Below, one piece after another: positions 9,861-17,616 of a stretch of DNA of 64,000 nucleotides. Numbering within the stretch: position 1 is the stretch's first letter; every line of letters starts with the position of its first letter. This DNA is from H2-BAC3 sp045863035. GTDB lineage: Bacteria; Bacteroidota; Ignavibacteria; Ignavibacteriales; Ignavibacteriaceae. The translations under genes were made by a program, and so were the position numbers. The stretch is from positions 46,893 through 110,892 of the forward strand of contig BTUV01000007.1 of assembly GCA_045863035.1 (NCBI GenBank), read 5' to 3'. The notes below the pieces were generated by a model. That model saw only the letters and a list, made by a program, of their open reading frames with translations. It made no database searches and was not told the DNA's origin.

Positions 9861-9950
9861 AATCGAACAAGGTAGCACCGCATATTCCCCAACAACCACA
9901 CGATTCCGGAGGAATCGAACATTGGTAACGCCGCATACCAGAACCATTGT
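9861..9950. repeat. Two degenerate copies of a ~52-base unit
   Basis: Copy one begins AATCGAACAAGGTAGCACCG at 9861. Copy two begins AATCGAACATTGGTAACGCC at 9913. Both continue GCATA followed by a C/A-rich stretch ending in ACCA. The junction between them is the palindrome at 9901-9917. Confidence 0.5.
9901..9917. repeat. Palindrome CGATTCC-GGA-GGAATCG
   Basis: Seven-base perfect arms around a 3-nt centre. It could form a tight hairpin in either transcript. Confidence 0.6.
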
Positions 9951-10011
9951 GATTTTTTAAAACACATTATATATACACACCGAATCATGCTTTTCCATGA
10001 CATCCGCTGTT

Positions 10012-10028
10012 CGACCCGGGAGGGGTCG
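10012..10028. repeat. Palindrome CGACCC-GGGAG-GGGTCG
   Basis: Six-base GC-rich arms with a 5-nt centre, in the same architecture (C-run, G-run apex) as the palindromes at 9901 and 10065. Confidence 0.55.
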
Positions 10029-10064
10029 GGTGGGGTGTTTTTCGATTCAATTTCTAACAATATG

Positions 10065-10081
10065 TGAACCCGCCGGGTTCA
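10065..10081. repeat. Palindrome TGAACCC-GCC-GGGTTCA
   Basis: Seven-base perfect arms around a 3-nt centre; the third GC-apex palindrome in this gap. Confidence 0.6.
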
Positions 10082-10133
10082 TATCTTACAATGATTTAAA
10101 GATTTGCATATTTCAATGAAGGGAAATTTTTTT

Positions 10134-10150
10134 TTGATACCTGGTATCAA
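10134..10150. repeat. Perfect 17-bp palindrome TTGATACC-T-GGTATCAA
   Basis: Eight-base arms around a single base resemble a dimeric regulator site. However, it lies downstream of both flanking genes, where an operator is not expected. Confidence 0.5.
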
Positions 10151-10283
10151 GAAAGAAAGAAGTTTTTGAGATTATATTTTTGCTTATCGGACTCAATCGG
10201 TCAATTTTGCACCCTTTTCTATAGAATTTCCCCTATATATGCTTTTCGCCATTCATCATTCAAACTTCATAATTCATACTTCT

Positions 10284-12860
10284 CTAAACCGGTTTTACCA
10301 GTACCAGTGTAATATCATCCTGCTGACCGGCGCGACCGCTGAACTGACGTACCGATTCAAACACATTTTCTGATATACGCTCCGCAGGATATGTAAAAGA
10401 TGAACGTATGATTTTTATCAGATTATTTGAGTCATAGAGTGAGCCGCTCTCATTCAGCGCTTCTGATATTCCGTCAGAAAAGAAAGCAAATATCTGATTT
10501 TTCTTAAAGGGAAGTTCCTCTTCATGCAATAACTCCTGAAACCGTGAGCCGGTTCTGTCCAAGCCAATTCCTATACCCTGCGGCGCTAATAAATGCTCAC
10601 CATCCTCATCCATAACAAGAAGCGGAGTATGTCCGGCTCTTGCAAAACGCACGGTCTCTGACTTTGTATCAAACAGAGCCACGGTCATTGTCACAAACGA
10701 ACTCCGGTCAAGCACTTTTGCAAGCTGCTTATTAAGATTAATGAGAATCTCTGCCGGTGCTGATGTCTCTTTGCACGCAATCTGAAGAAGTGTCTGAATT
10801 TTAGTCATATAAAGCGCGGCAGACAAACCCTTCCCTGATACATCACCAATCACTACAAACATCTTTGAGTCAGACACCGGGATGATATCAAAATAATCTC
10901 CTCCAACCTGCATGGCCGGTATCATATCGCCTGACACAGTAAGCCGACCCAGCGACTGAATCTTTGCGGGTAGAAGTCCCTGTTGGATTTTTCTGGCAAG
11001 TTCTAAATCTCTATCAAGTTTAACTTTTTCAGCTTCAGCTTCATAGAGCCGTGCATTCTCAAGCGAAGTAGCAGTCTGATTTGCAAGAGTAATCATCAAC
11101 TCAAGATCGCGGCCGCCAAATTGTTTTCCGGTATATGACAGCCCGAAAAAGAAAAAGCCAATCAGCTTCTTATTGGTAATCAGCGGTAATATCGTATATA
11201 CCCCGGCTTCCGCAAGAAGCTCTGCCGCGTCAGGAAATATCAGACGTGAGTTCGCCTGGTCAATCACAGGTTTCTCGCCCGCCGTAAATCGCTGCTGGAT
11301 AAGCACGGTAAAGTTTTCTGTATGATAGAATATATCTCCCCTTATTTTCGCATCTTCACCACAGCTTCTTACAAATTCTGCTCTGTTGCCTTCTTTCGCG
11401 ATTGCAATCGCGCAGACATGCATTTGCAGTCTGTTAATAAAGATATCATCCAGTGAATCAAGTATCGTATCAAAACCCACAATCTGCGGAAGTTTCTGAT
11501 TGAAATCCATGATTACCTGCTGAACCTCAAACTGAACGGGAAAAAATTTTCTGGTCAGTACATCCTGAAACTTATCCTTGGTCGGCTGGAAAAGAAGCGC
11601 AAGAAAAATAAAGGTCATACCTGAGATTACCGTACGGTATTCATCGGGCACCACACCTCCTACTGCCTGACCCAGCACATAGACCGTTGCCAGATAAACG
11701 ACCCCGAGTGCAAGCGTTGCAGTAGCATAAACCAGTGTTGATTTCAATACAACCGTAACATCAAGAAGATTATAGCGGAAAATTGAATATCCGAAAGCCA
11801 GCGGTAGCAGAACCAGCAGGATAATGGGTGTATAATACTCCGGTGAGTTGTAGATTACATCTCCGAATATCGGTACAAGAACAGCGCTGAATATAAATCC
11901 GCCAATACCGATATAGAATGAGATAAGAATTGCGAAAATCGGGCGTCTCTTTGCGCGGTCCTTATTCTTAAAATAAGTAAAGGTCAACAAGAATAAACCT
12001 GAGATAAACGCTGCATTAATAAAAACAAAGATCAGTGGAAACAGAAGCGATTTAACTTCAACTTCGCTTTTTAAATTAAATAGCGATGGCCTGGCTGTTA
12101 TTAAATTTAAAAGAAAAAACCCGACCCAGCCCCAATTGAGTATTTTCTTATATTTCTTTGCACTCGTCCATGTATGCGGCTCCGGAAAGACGGAAAAGAA
12201 ATGAAAGATAGTAAAAGGAAGACGGCTTACGATAATAAGCCAGATAATAATCAGAACAGTAAACACCGGATCAATCGGGCTCAGGAAACCGGGCTTGCTC
12301 AGATTTCCTATGGAATTTGGAACATACAGCAATGCAATGCCGAGTCCCGAACTGAAAAAGAGCTTCTGCTGCAGCCCTTCAGGTTTAGCCAGATAGGTAA
12401 TAAAACTTACAAAAAGCAATATAACCCCGAAAAGCATTGATGCAAACTGACTATATATAATCAGCTTTTTTATTTCAACCTTTACTTTTTGCGTTTCAGT
12501 CTGACTTTTTTTAATAATCGTGTACTCTGCAGATTCTCCCTCTTTCATCTTGTTAATCAGCGCCTGATAATCAAGTGCGTCTTTAAACGAGGACCCGTTA
12601 ATCGCAATCAGTTTATCACCGTTCCTGATTCCTGCCTGCCAGGTTACCCCCCCTTCTTTCACATTACTGAAAACAAACACAACACTGTCCTTGCCGGCTT
12701 TTTGCGGAATCCAGAGGCATTCATCATTTGATATACGGTTAAATGTTACCGTGCCGTATATATTAATGATGATCAATATCCCGACGAGAATAGCGGCGGC
12801 AGTGATCAGCTTCAGCCGTATTTTACCATAAATCTCTTTTAAGCGCGGAAACATGTACAT
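10284..12860 (-). CDS. Membrane PDZ-GAF-SpoIIE protein phosphatase (PP2C)
   Basis: The product is 858 aa. After one membrane helix (~residues 15-32) comes a PDZ-like segment (~40-125; GVTWQAGIRNGDKLIAINGSSF). Many hydrophobic helices follow (~135-420), then a GAF-like region (~450-630) and a C-terminal SpoIIE PP2C domain (~645-858). Metal-binding motifs GGDYFDI, GDVSGKG, FSDGISEA and DDITLVLV are all present, so it should be an active Ser/Thr phosphatase. In partner-switching systems such enzymes dephosphorylate a STAS antagonist. It is the last gene of the five-gene cluster and overlaps its upstream neighbour by one base (TAATG). Confidence 0.88.
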   Translation of the reverse strand: MYMFPRLKEIYGKIRLKLITAAAILVGILIIINIYGTVTFNRISNDECLWIPQKAGKDSVVFVFSNVKEGGVTWQAGIRNGDKLIAINGSSFKDALDYQALINKMKEGESAEYTIIKKSQTETQKVKVEIKKLIIYSQFASMLFGVILLFVSFITYLAKPEGLQQKLFFSSGLGIALLYVPNSIGNLSKPGFLSPIDPVFTVLIIIWLIIVSRLPFTIFHFFSVFPEPHTWTSAKKYKKILNWGWVGFFLLNLITARPSLFNLKSEVEVKSLLFPLIFVFINAAFISGLFLLTFTYFKNKDRAKRRPIFAILISFYIGIGGFIFSAVLVPIFGDVIYNSPEYYTPIILLVLLPLAFGYSIFRYNLLDVTVVLKSTLVYATATLALGVVYLATVYVLGQAVGGVVPDEYRTVISGMTFIFLALLFQPTKDKFQDVLTRKFFPVQFEVQQVIMDFNQKLPQIVGFDTILDSLDDIFINRLQMHVCAIAIAKEGNRAEFVRSCGEDAKIRGDIFYHTENFTVLIQQRFTAGEKPVIDQANSRLIFPDAAELLAEAGVYTILPLITNKKLIGFFFFGLSYTGKQFGGRDLELMITLANQTATSLENARLYEAEAEKVKLDRDLELARKIQQGLLPAKIQSLGRLTVSGDMIPAMQVGGDYFDIIPVSDSKMFVVIGDVSGKGLSAALYMTKIQTLLQIACKETSAPAEILINLNKQLAKVLDRSSFVTMTVALFDTKSETVRFARAGHTPLLVMDEDGEHLLAPQGIGIGLDRTGSRFQELLHEEELPFKKNQIFAFFSDGISEALNESGSLYDSNNLIKIIRSSFTYPAERISENVFESVRQFSGRAGQQDDITLVLVKPV

Positions 12861-14536
12861 TACATCACCTTCAGAATGACAACCGTGATATCATCAGACT
12901 GCGGGGTTCCGCGCACAAACACGCGCAGATCATCTTTAATGATTTTCAATATTTCTTCCGCGCCGGCATCAGCATTCCTCAGGATTAAAGATTCAAAACG
13001 CTCATCGCTGTATTCATCATCTTCAGGATTTTTTGCCTCTGTAACCCCGTCAGTAAAAAGAACAATCAGGTCACCCGGCTCAAGTTCAACTTCTTCAGCC
13101 GTATAGGGGACAAGTGTGGGCGCAACTCCGAAGATAATACCCCCCTTATCAAGATGACGGATTTTTCCCCCTCGTATAAACAATGGCGGGTTATGTCCTG
13201 CATTTACATAGTGAAGTTTTTTTGCTGCCCGGTCAAGCGCCAGCCAGAAGAATGTTATAAACCTGCCGTCGCTGGTGTTCTCTGTAATAAGATTATTAAT
13301 AAGCCCCGTTGCCTCAGCCAGCGGCAAATTTTGCTTTGCGGTTACCTTTAAGAATGCCTGAAGATTTGCCATCAGCAGAGCAGCAGGCACTCCCTTACCT
13401 GATACATCCCCGATTGCTACCGTATAGAGAAAGTCTCCGGTCTGAAGAATATCGTAATAGTCACCTCCTATTTGCTTTGAGGGAATACTCTCGGCAGCAA
13501 ACGCAATATCCGGTACCTGCGGCAGAAATTTTGGCAAAAGATTTTTTTGTATTTCCTTCGCGATCTGAAGCTCCTCCTCCATTTTCTGCTTTTCCAGAGC
13601 TTCCTTGAAGAGCCGCTTATTTTCCAGGGAGTTAATGGCAAGTCCACCGACAGAATATATAAATTCAATATCCTGTTCGCTGTATTCACGTTTATTTATC
13701 CTCGGACCGAGCAATATATATCCGCGGGATTCCCCCTGAATCTGCATGGGTATGCACAAACTGACTGTAAAACTTATCATCCCGGGGAAATATTCAAAAA
13801 CTTCTTTTCCCCTTAAAACTTTATTCACTGAAATTGTGCTTCTCCCTTCAATGGTATTCATCAACACTGCTTTAGGATACGTGGATTCAAGAATGCGCAG
13901 CCGTCTGTCATCACAGTAAATAACCGCATAACCGGTCATCATAAAATTACCAAGCAGGGAGTATATCAGCAGTTTACTGATTCGTTCTTCGTCAACAAGA
14001 GAGCTGAATTCTTTACTGAGTTCAAAAAGTGAACTGAGGGAGTTAATCCGCCCATCAAGCTGGCGGTTCAATATTTTTAACTCCTCAATAAACTGTGAGT
14101 TTTCTATTGAGGTAGCGGCAAGATTAAGAATTATTTTGAGAAATTCTTTTTCTTCTTCTGAATAAGGGGCTTTATTTATTTTCTCCCCAAGCGCAATAAT
14201 GCCGAGCTTTTTGCGCGAAGATTCAATTACATCAGTTATTTCGAAATGATGCTCTTTCAAAAAATCAGAAAGATTACCCCCCCCTGATGAATCCGGGCTG
14301 CCAAAATCCGGAAGCTGGGACGGGAACTCAGGCGGAAGCCCTTTTGATGCAGACAACTGTAATACATCCCCTGAGTAAAGAGCCACGAATCCCTTAGTAG
14401 TAAGAAATTTTCCGAAGCAGCTAAAAAGAAGATTATTCAGGGTGAAATTAAGATCAAGACTGGTATTTATGATACGGCTGAATTCAATAAGAGCCGTTAA
14501 ATTTCTTTGAACCCGTTGTGAGTCTGCATTAGTCAT
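12860..14536 (-). CDS. Soluble GAF-GAF-SpoIIE protein phosphatase
   Basis: The product is 558 aa with no membrane helix. Two GAF-like sensor regions (~residues 5-155 and ~175-320) precede a linker helix, KEIQKNLLPKFLP, the typical start of SpoIIE domains. The PP2C domain (~340-558) carries IGGDYYDI, GDVSGKGVPAALL, FTDGVTEA and SDDITVVIL, with all metal ligands. It is the soluble counterpart of the two membrane phosphatases in the cluster and probably reads a cytoplasmic signal. It is coupled to the downstream phosphatase by a TAATG overlap and lies 6 bases after the kinase gene. Confidence 0.88.
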   Translation of the reverse strand: MTNADSQRVQRNLTALIEFSRIINTSLDLNFTLNNLLFSCFGKFLTTKGFVALYSGDVLQLSASKGLPPEFPSQLPDFGSPDSSGGGNLSDFLKEHHFEITDVIESSRKKLGIIALGEKINKAPYSEEEKEFLKIILNLAATSIENSQFIEELKILNRQLDGRINSLSSLFELSKEFSSLVDEERISKLLIYSLLGNFMMTGYAVIYCDDRRLRILESTYPKAVLMNTIEGRSTISVNKVLRGKEVFEYFPGMISFTVSLCIPMQIQGESRGYILLGPRINKREYSEQDIEFIYSVGGLAINSLENKRLFKEALEKQKMEEELQIAKEIQKNLLPKFLPQVPDIAFAAESIPSKQIGGDYYDILQTGDFLYTVAIGDVSGKGVPAALLMANLQAFLKVTAKQNLPLAEATGLINNLITENTSDGRFITFFWLALDRAAKKLHYVNAGHNPPLFIRGGKIRHLDKGGIIFGVAPTLVPYTAEEVELEPGDLIVLFTDGVTEAKNPEDDEYSDERFESLILRNADAGAEEILKIIKDDLRVFVRGTPQSDDITVVILKVM

Positions 14537-14542
14537 GGCTCA

Positions 14543-14965
14543 TCAACCGTATCGCTTAACCATCGTAAGACGGTTGTATTTGCCTTTTACAGTATGATAC
14601 TCAACAAAATCCATGAGAGTACGGATTAGCATAAGACCAAGCCCGCCAACTCTCCTCTGCTTCAGGTACTCATTCATATCAGGGTTAGGAACCTTATCCG
14701 GATCAAAGGAGTCTCCGTAATCAGTTAGCGAAACAGTACAGGTGCTGTCATCAAAACTGAGGTGTAGTTTTATTTCTTTGGAATCATCGAAATGATAAGC
14801 GTGTTTTACGATGTTTGTAGATGCCTCATCAACCGCCAGAATTATCGAGTCAATAGTCTTCTGGGAGACGCCTGCCTGAGCTGCTTTCTCCTGAATGAAC
14901 TCACGGATGGCTGCTAACTCACCCGTAGTACTGGCTACTTTTAACTCGAATGATTTCTGTTTCAC
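14543..14965 (-). CDS. RsbW/SpoIIAB-like serine kinase / anti-sigma factor (HATPase)
   Basis: The product is 140 aa from a GTG at 14965. A longer frame reaches 15076, but it would read through the STAS gene in another frame. The N box LAVDEASTNIVKHAY, G1 box DYGDSFDP and G2 box VGGLGLMLIRTLMD define the GHKL fold. These proteins bind a sigma factor or another partner and phosphorylate the STAS antagonist. It begins 8 bases after the STAS stop, the classic rsbV-rsbW order. The only sigma genes nearby are an ECF and the primary sigma, so its true partner is unknown. Confidence 0.85.
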   Translation of the reverse strand: MKQKSFELKVASTTGELAAIREFIQEKAAQAGVSQKTIDSIILAVDEASTNIVKHAYHFDDSKEIKLHLSFDDSTCTVSLTDYGDSFDPDKVPNPDMNEYLKQRRVGGLGLMLIRTLMDFVEYHTVKGKYNRLTMVKRYG

Positions 14966-14972
14966 GTATCTG

Positions 14973-15332
14973 TCAGTTTTCAGATTGCTGAGTAAATTTC
15001 TGAATGCCTTCCTGCTGCGTGGGGAATATTTCATAAAGCAGCGGAAAGCCCAGCAAGTCGAATATATTATAAACATTCGGCTGCATTTCCGTCAGTTTTA
15101 TATCACCGCCGTTGCCTCTCATCGTCTCGATAAATGCCATAAAGACTCCGAGCCCGGCGCTTGATATATATTTCAGGTCACGGAAGTTTACCACAACCCG
15201 GTACTGCTGCCTTGTGAGCAGTTCATTAAAGGTGTTCTCAAGCCGCGGAGCGGTATGAGCATCAAGGAAACCAGAAAGCTCAATAACCTGAACATTTCCG
15301 GCTTCTGTAATACCAGCGTTAAAATCCGCCAT
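14973..15332 (-). CDS. STAS-domain anti-sigma factor antagonist (RsbV/SpoIIAA-like)
   Basis: The product is 119 aa. A single STAS domain carries DLKYISSAGLGVFMAF; Ser58 aligns with the phosphorylated serine of SpoIIAA-type antagonists. Residues after ~105 form a short polar tail. Phosphorylated by the adjacent kinase, it would be reactivated by one of the three phosphatases. It overlaps the upstream phosphatase gene by 14 bases, suggesting translational coupling. Confidence 0.88.
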   Translation of the reverse strand: MADFNAGITEAGNVQVIELSGFLDAHTAPRLENTFNELLTRQQYRVVVNFRDLKYISSAGLGVFMAFIETMRGNGGDIKLTEMQPNVYNIFDLLGFPLLYEIFPTQQEGIQKFTQQSEN

Positions 15333-17403
15333 GGTGTGTTGTCTCCGATAATAAATTTTTTGTCCGGCGCAGTATCATAAGCGTTATATCATCATGCTGG
15401 GTTCCGCTTTCAGAAAAAAGCGTAACTTCCTGAATAATTTTATTCGCCATGTCTTCCGCCGTAAGTGTCTGATGTTTAATTATTATATCTTTCAGTGCAT
15501 TCATGCCAAAATCTTCCATGTTTCCATTCTTTGCTTCGGTTATTCCGTCTGTAAAGAATAGTATAACATCGTTTTCTCTCAGGTCAAGCGTAATCTCTTC
15601 AAGCGATGAACCAAATAGTTCTCCAAAATGAAGCCCAAGCCCTATTCCGTTCGGAAGAATTTCTTCTACTTCTCCCTCCCGAAGCCGCAATACCGGAAGA
15701 TGACCCGCCCGCACCATCCGTATTTCATTCTTCTGAGGTGATATACCGCAGAATACCGCTGTAACAAAATGTTTCCGGTCCAATGAACGGCGAAGTATCT
15801 GATTCGACCTGATCATAAGCTCCTTTGGCGATTCAGTCATTTTGCTCAGTGTGGCAAAAATACCTCTGACTTCAGCCATGATAAATGCGGCGCTAATCCC
15901 TTTGCCTGATACATCCGCAATTACAAAACCGGTTTCTCCCCTGCCAAGCTCAAAAAAATCATAATAATCTCCGCCAACTTCAAATGCCGGAATAAAGAGC
16001 GCCGAAAGCTCCAGACCCTGCATAACAGGCAGCTCGGCAGGTATCAGCTTACGTTGTATTTCACGGGCAACATCAAGCTCTCTTTCAAGCCGTTCCTTCT
16101 CAATTGACTCTGCCAGAAGATGAGAATTTTCAAGCGCGATCGAAAGGTAATCGCTGAATGTTTCAAACGCTGACATCTCCTCACTGTCGTAAGTCAGATT
16201 TGCTTTTCTCGCGGTAAACAGGTAACCGTTAATGCGTGAGTGAGACTTGAGCGGTCTCACAGCAACAAACTGAAAACGATCATCAACTGTCTGGTCTCCT
16301 CCCGTCATAGATGGCTGCATATATACAGTCTCAGTGGGCCGGCTGCCGTTCAGAGAAATTATCTGCGCGGTAAGTCGTGCAGCAGTTTTATCGTTAATAT
16401 TCCGTATTGCCGCGGGCTCTATGGTTAAATTATCGCCGGCTATCAACCACGAAGCATCAGCTCCGCAAACCGTCAGAGCAAGTTCTGCGGCAGTTTCTGA
16501 AAGCTCACCGGGGTCAAGCGCCTGGTTTATAAGGCGGCTAAAATACTGCATTGATGAAATCTCTTTTGTCTTCCGGTCAAACACTTCCGCCGTGGGAAGA
16601 TGAAAGAGAGTCGTAAAAAACAGAAATCCAAAATATGCGATTCCGTATATACTGATCATCATGCCGATCAGATAAATCGCCGGTGAAAACTGCTCCAACA
16701 CAAGATGATTATCACCTGCCAGTCTGACAAGGTTAATTGAGCTGAAAACTATAATACCGACTGAAATCAGCAGAAGCCGCTTCTTTTCTTTTTTGTCCAG
16801 AAACGCTATCCATGATATCCTGAATGAGTTTATGGTAATCAGAATTATAGTGTTTACAAACAGTGCGATATGGATAAACTGATAGTCATCAAACTGCTTT
16901 AAATTAAAGACGGCCGAAAGCGCGGTCAGAATGATAAAACCCACCATCGCCTGATAATAGGTTTTCAGGTTCTTCCTCTGTTTCAGGAAGAAGAGCTCGC
17001 TCAGTATGATAAACCAGGTTCCGGAGGCAAATAAAAGCAGCACACCGGAGCTAAAATGCAGAGAGCGTATCATCAGCCCGGACTCCTGCAAAAACTTCAT
17101 ATCCTTAATAGCCGCAGAAGTTACAAGCTGCTCTTCGAGCAAGAGCAAAACAAAAATAACCAATGAAGAAGCCAGAATGTATTGCACCAACTGAGTTGGC
17201 TTTTTATTCAGCTTTTTCAATACCATCAGGACGTTCAGAGCAAATGCATAACCGAGAATCAGGATCAGCACATCACTCAACATTATGACAAAGAACGAAT
17301 TTCTGTCCAAGGGCAGAAATTGAAGTATCAGCAAGCCGAGAATGCCTGCAAATAATATCTGAGCACGGATACTTTTAAGTACTTCCTGCAAATTCACCTG
17401 CAT
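15319..17403 (-). CDS. Multi-pass membrane GAF-SpoIIE protein phosphatase
   Basis: The product is 694 aa from the ATG at 17403; an in-frame TTG at 17475 would add 24 basic residues. Seven or eight hydrophobic helices (~residues 10-270) resemble a 7TM-type sensor. A GAF-like region follows (~290-440), then the SpoIIE domain (~455-694). Motifs VGGDYYDFFE, IADVSGKGISAAF, FTDGITEAKNG and HDDITLMIL are intact. As first gene of the cluster it may receive an envelope signal and dephosphorylate the STAS protein encoded next. The stop overlaps the STAS start by 14 bases. Confidence 0.85.
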   Translation of the reverse strand: MQVNLQEVLKSIRAQILFAGILGLLILQFLPLDRNSFFVIMLSDVLILILGYAFALNVLMVLKKLNKKPTQLVQYILASSLVIFVLLLLEEQLVTSAAIKDMKFLQESGLMIRSLHFSSGVLLLFASGTWFIILSELFFLKQRKNLKTYYQAMVGFIILTALSAVFNLKQFDDYQFIHIALFVNTIILITINSFRISWIAFLDKKEKKRLLLISVGIIVFSSINLVRLAGDNHLVLEQFSPAIYLIGMMISIYGIAYFGFLFFTTLFHLPTAEVFDRKTKEISSMQYFSRLINQALDPGELSETAAELALTVCGADASWLIAGDNLTIEPAAIRNINDKTAARLTAQIISLNGSRPTETVYMQPSMTGGDQTVDDRFQFVAVRPLKSHSRINGYLFTARKANLTYDSEEMSAFETFSDYLSIALENSHLLAESIEKERLERELDVAREIQRKLIPAELPVMQGLELSALFIPAFEVGGDYYDFFELGRGETGFVIADVSGKGISAAFIMAEVRGIFATLSKMTESPKELMIRSNQILRRSLDRKHFVTAVFCGISPQKNEIRMVRAGHLPVLRLREGEVEEILPNGIGLGLHFGELFGSSLEEITLDLRENDVILFFTDGITEAKNGNMEDFGMNALKDIIIKHQTLTAEDMANKIIQEVTLFSESGTQHDDITLMILRRTKNLLSETTHHGGF

Positions 17404-17577
17404 CGTCGATTTGAGGTTAACTTCTCTTTTTCCTTGAATTTTGGGCTTAATATAAACTGCCCGCTTTCTCTCCAAAATGCATTATGGATTAGCGGGTTAT
17501 TACTGTGATAAACGTTCTGAAAACATTGTAAATCGTACTCAAAATTTACTAAAGATTGGGAATAATGGCAGGAAATA

Positions 17578-17612
17578 ATAAAAAACCCCGCTCTTTTGTG
17601 AGGCGGGGTTTT
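17578..17612 (-). terminator. Rho-independent terminator after the anti-sigma gene
   Basis: A ten-base stem AAAACCCCGC / GCGGGGTTTT with an 11-nt loop is followed on the minus strand by a T-run. It separates the sigma/anti-sigma transcript from the phosphatase cluster downstream. Confidence 0.88.
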
Positions 17613-17616
17613 GGGG

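Larger units (their letters stand above)
9824..10283. other. Gene-free convergent intergenic region with several palindromes
   Basis: No credible reading frame is seen between the ends of secF and the convergent phosphatase gene. The region instead holds two degenerate copies of a ~52-base unit (from 9861 and 9913) and four short palindromes. It also holds a simple AT-rich tail at 10248-10282 whose complement recurs at 63638. It looks like accumulated intergenic repeat elements rather than decayed genes. Confidence 0.6.

Noticed and set aside
9851..10060. Short minus-strand open frames in the convergent gap
   Set aside because: They are made of repeat and palindrome sequence, lack ribosome-binding sites, and the products look like no known protein.
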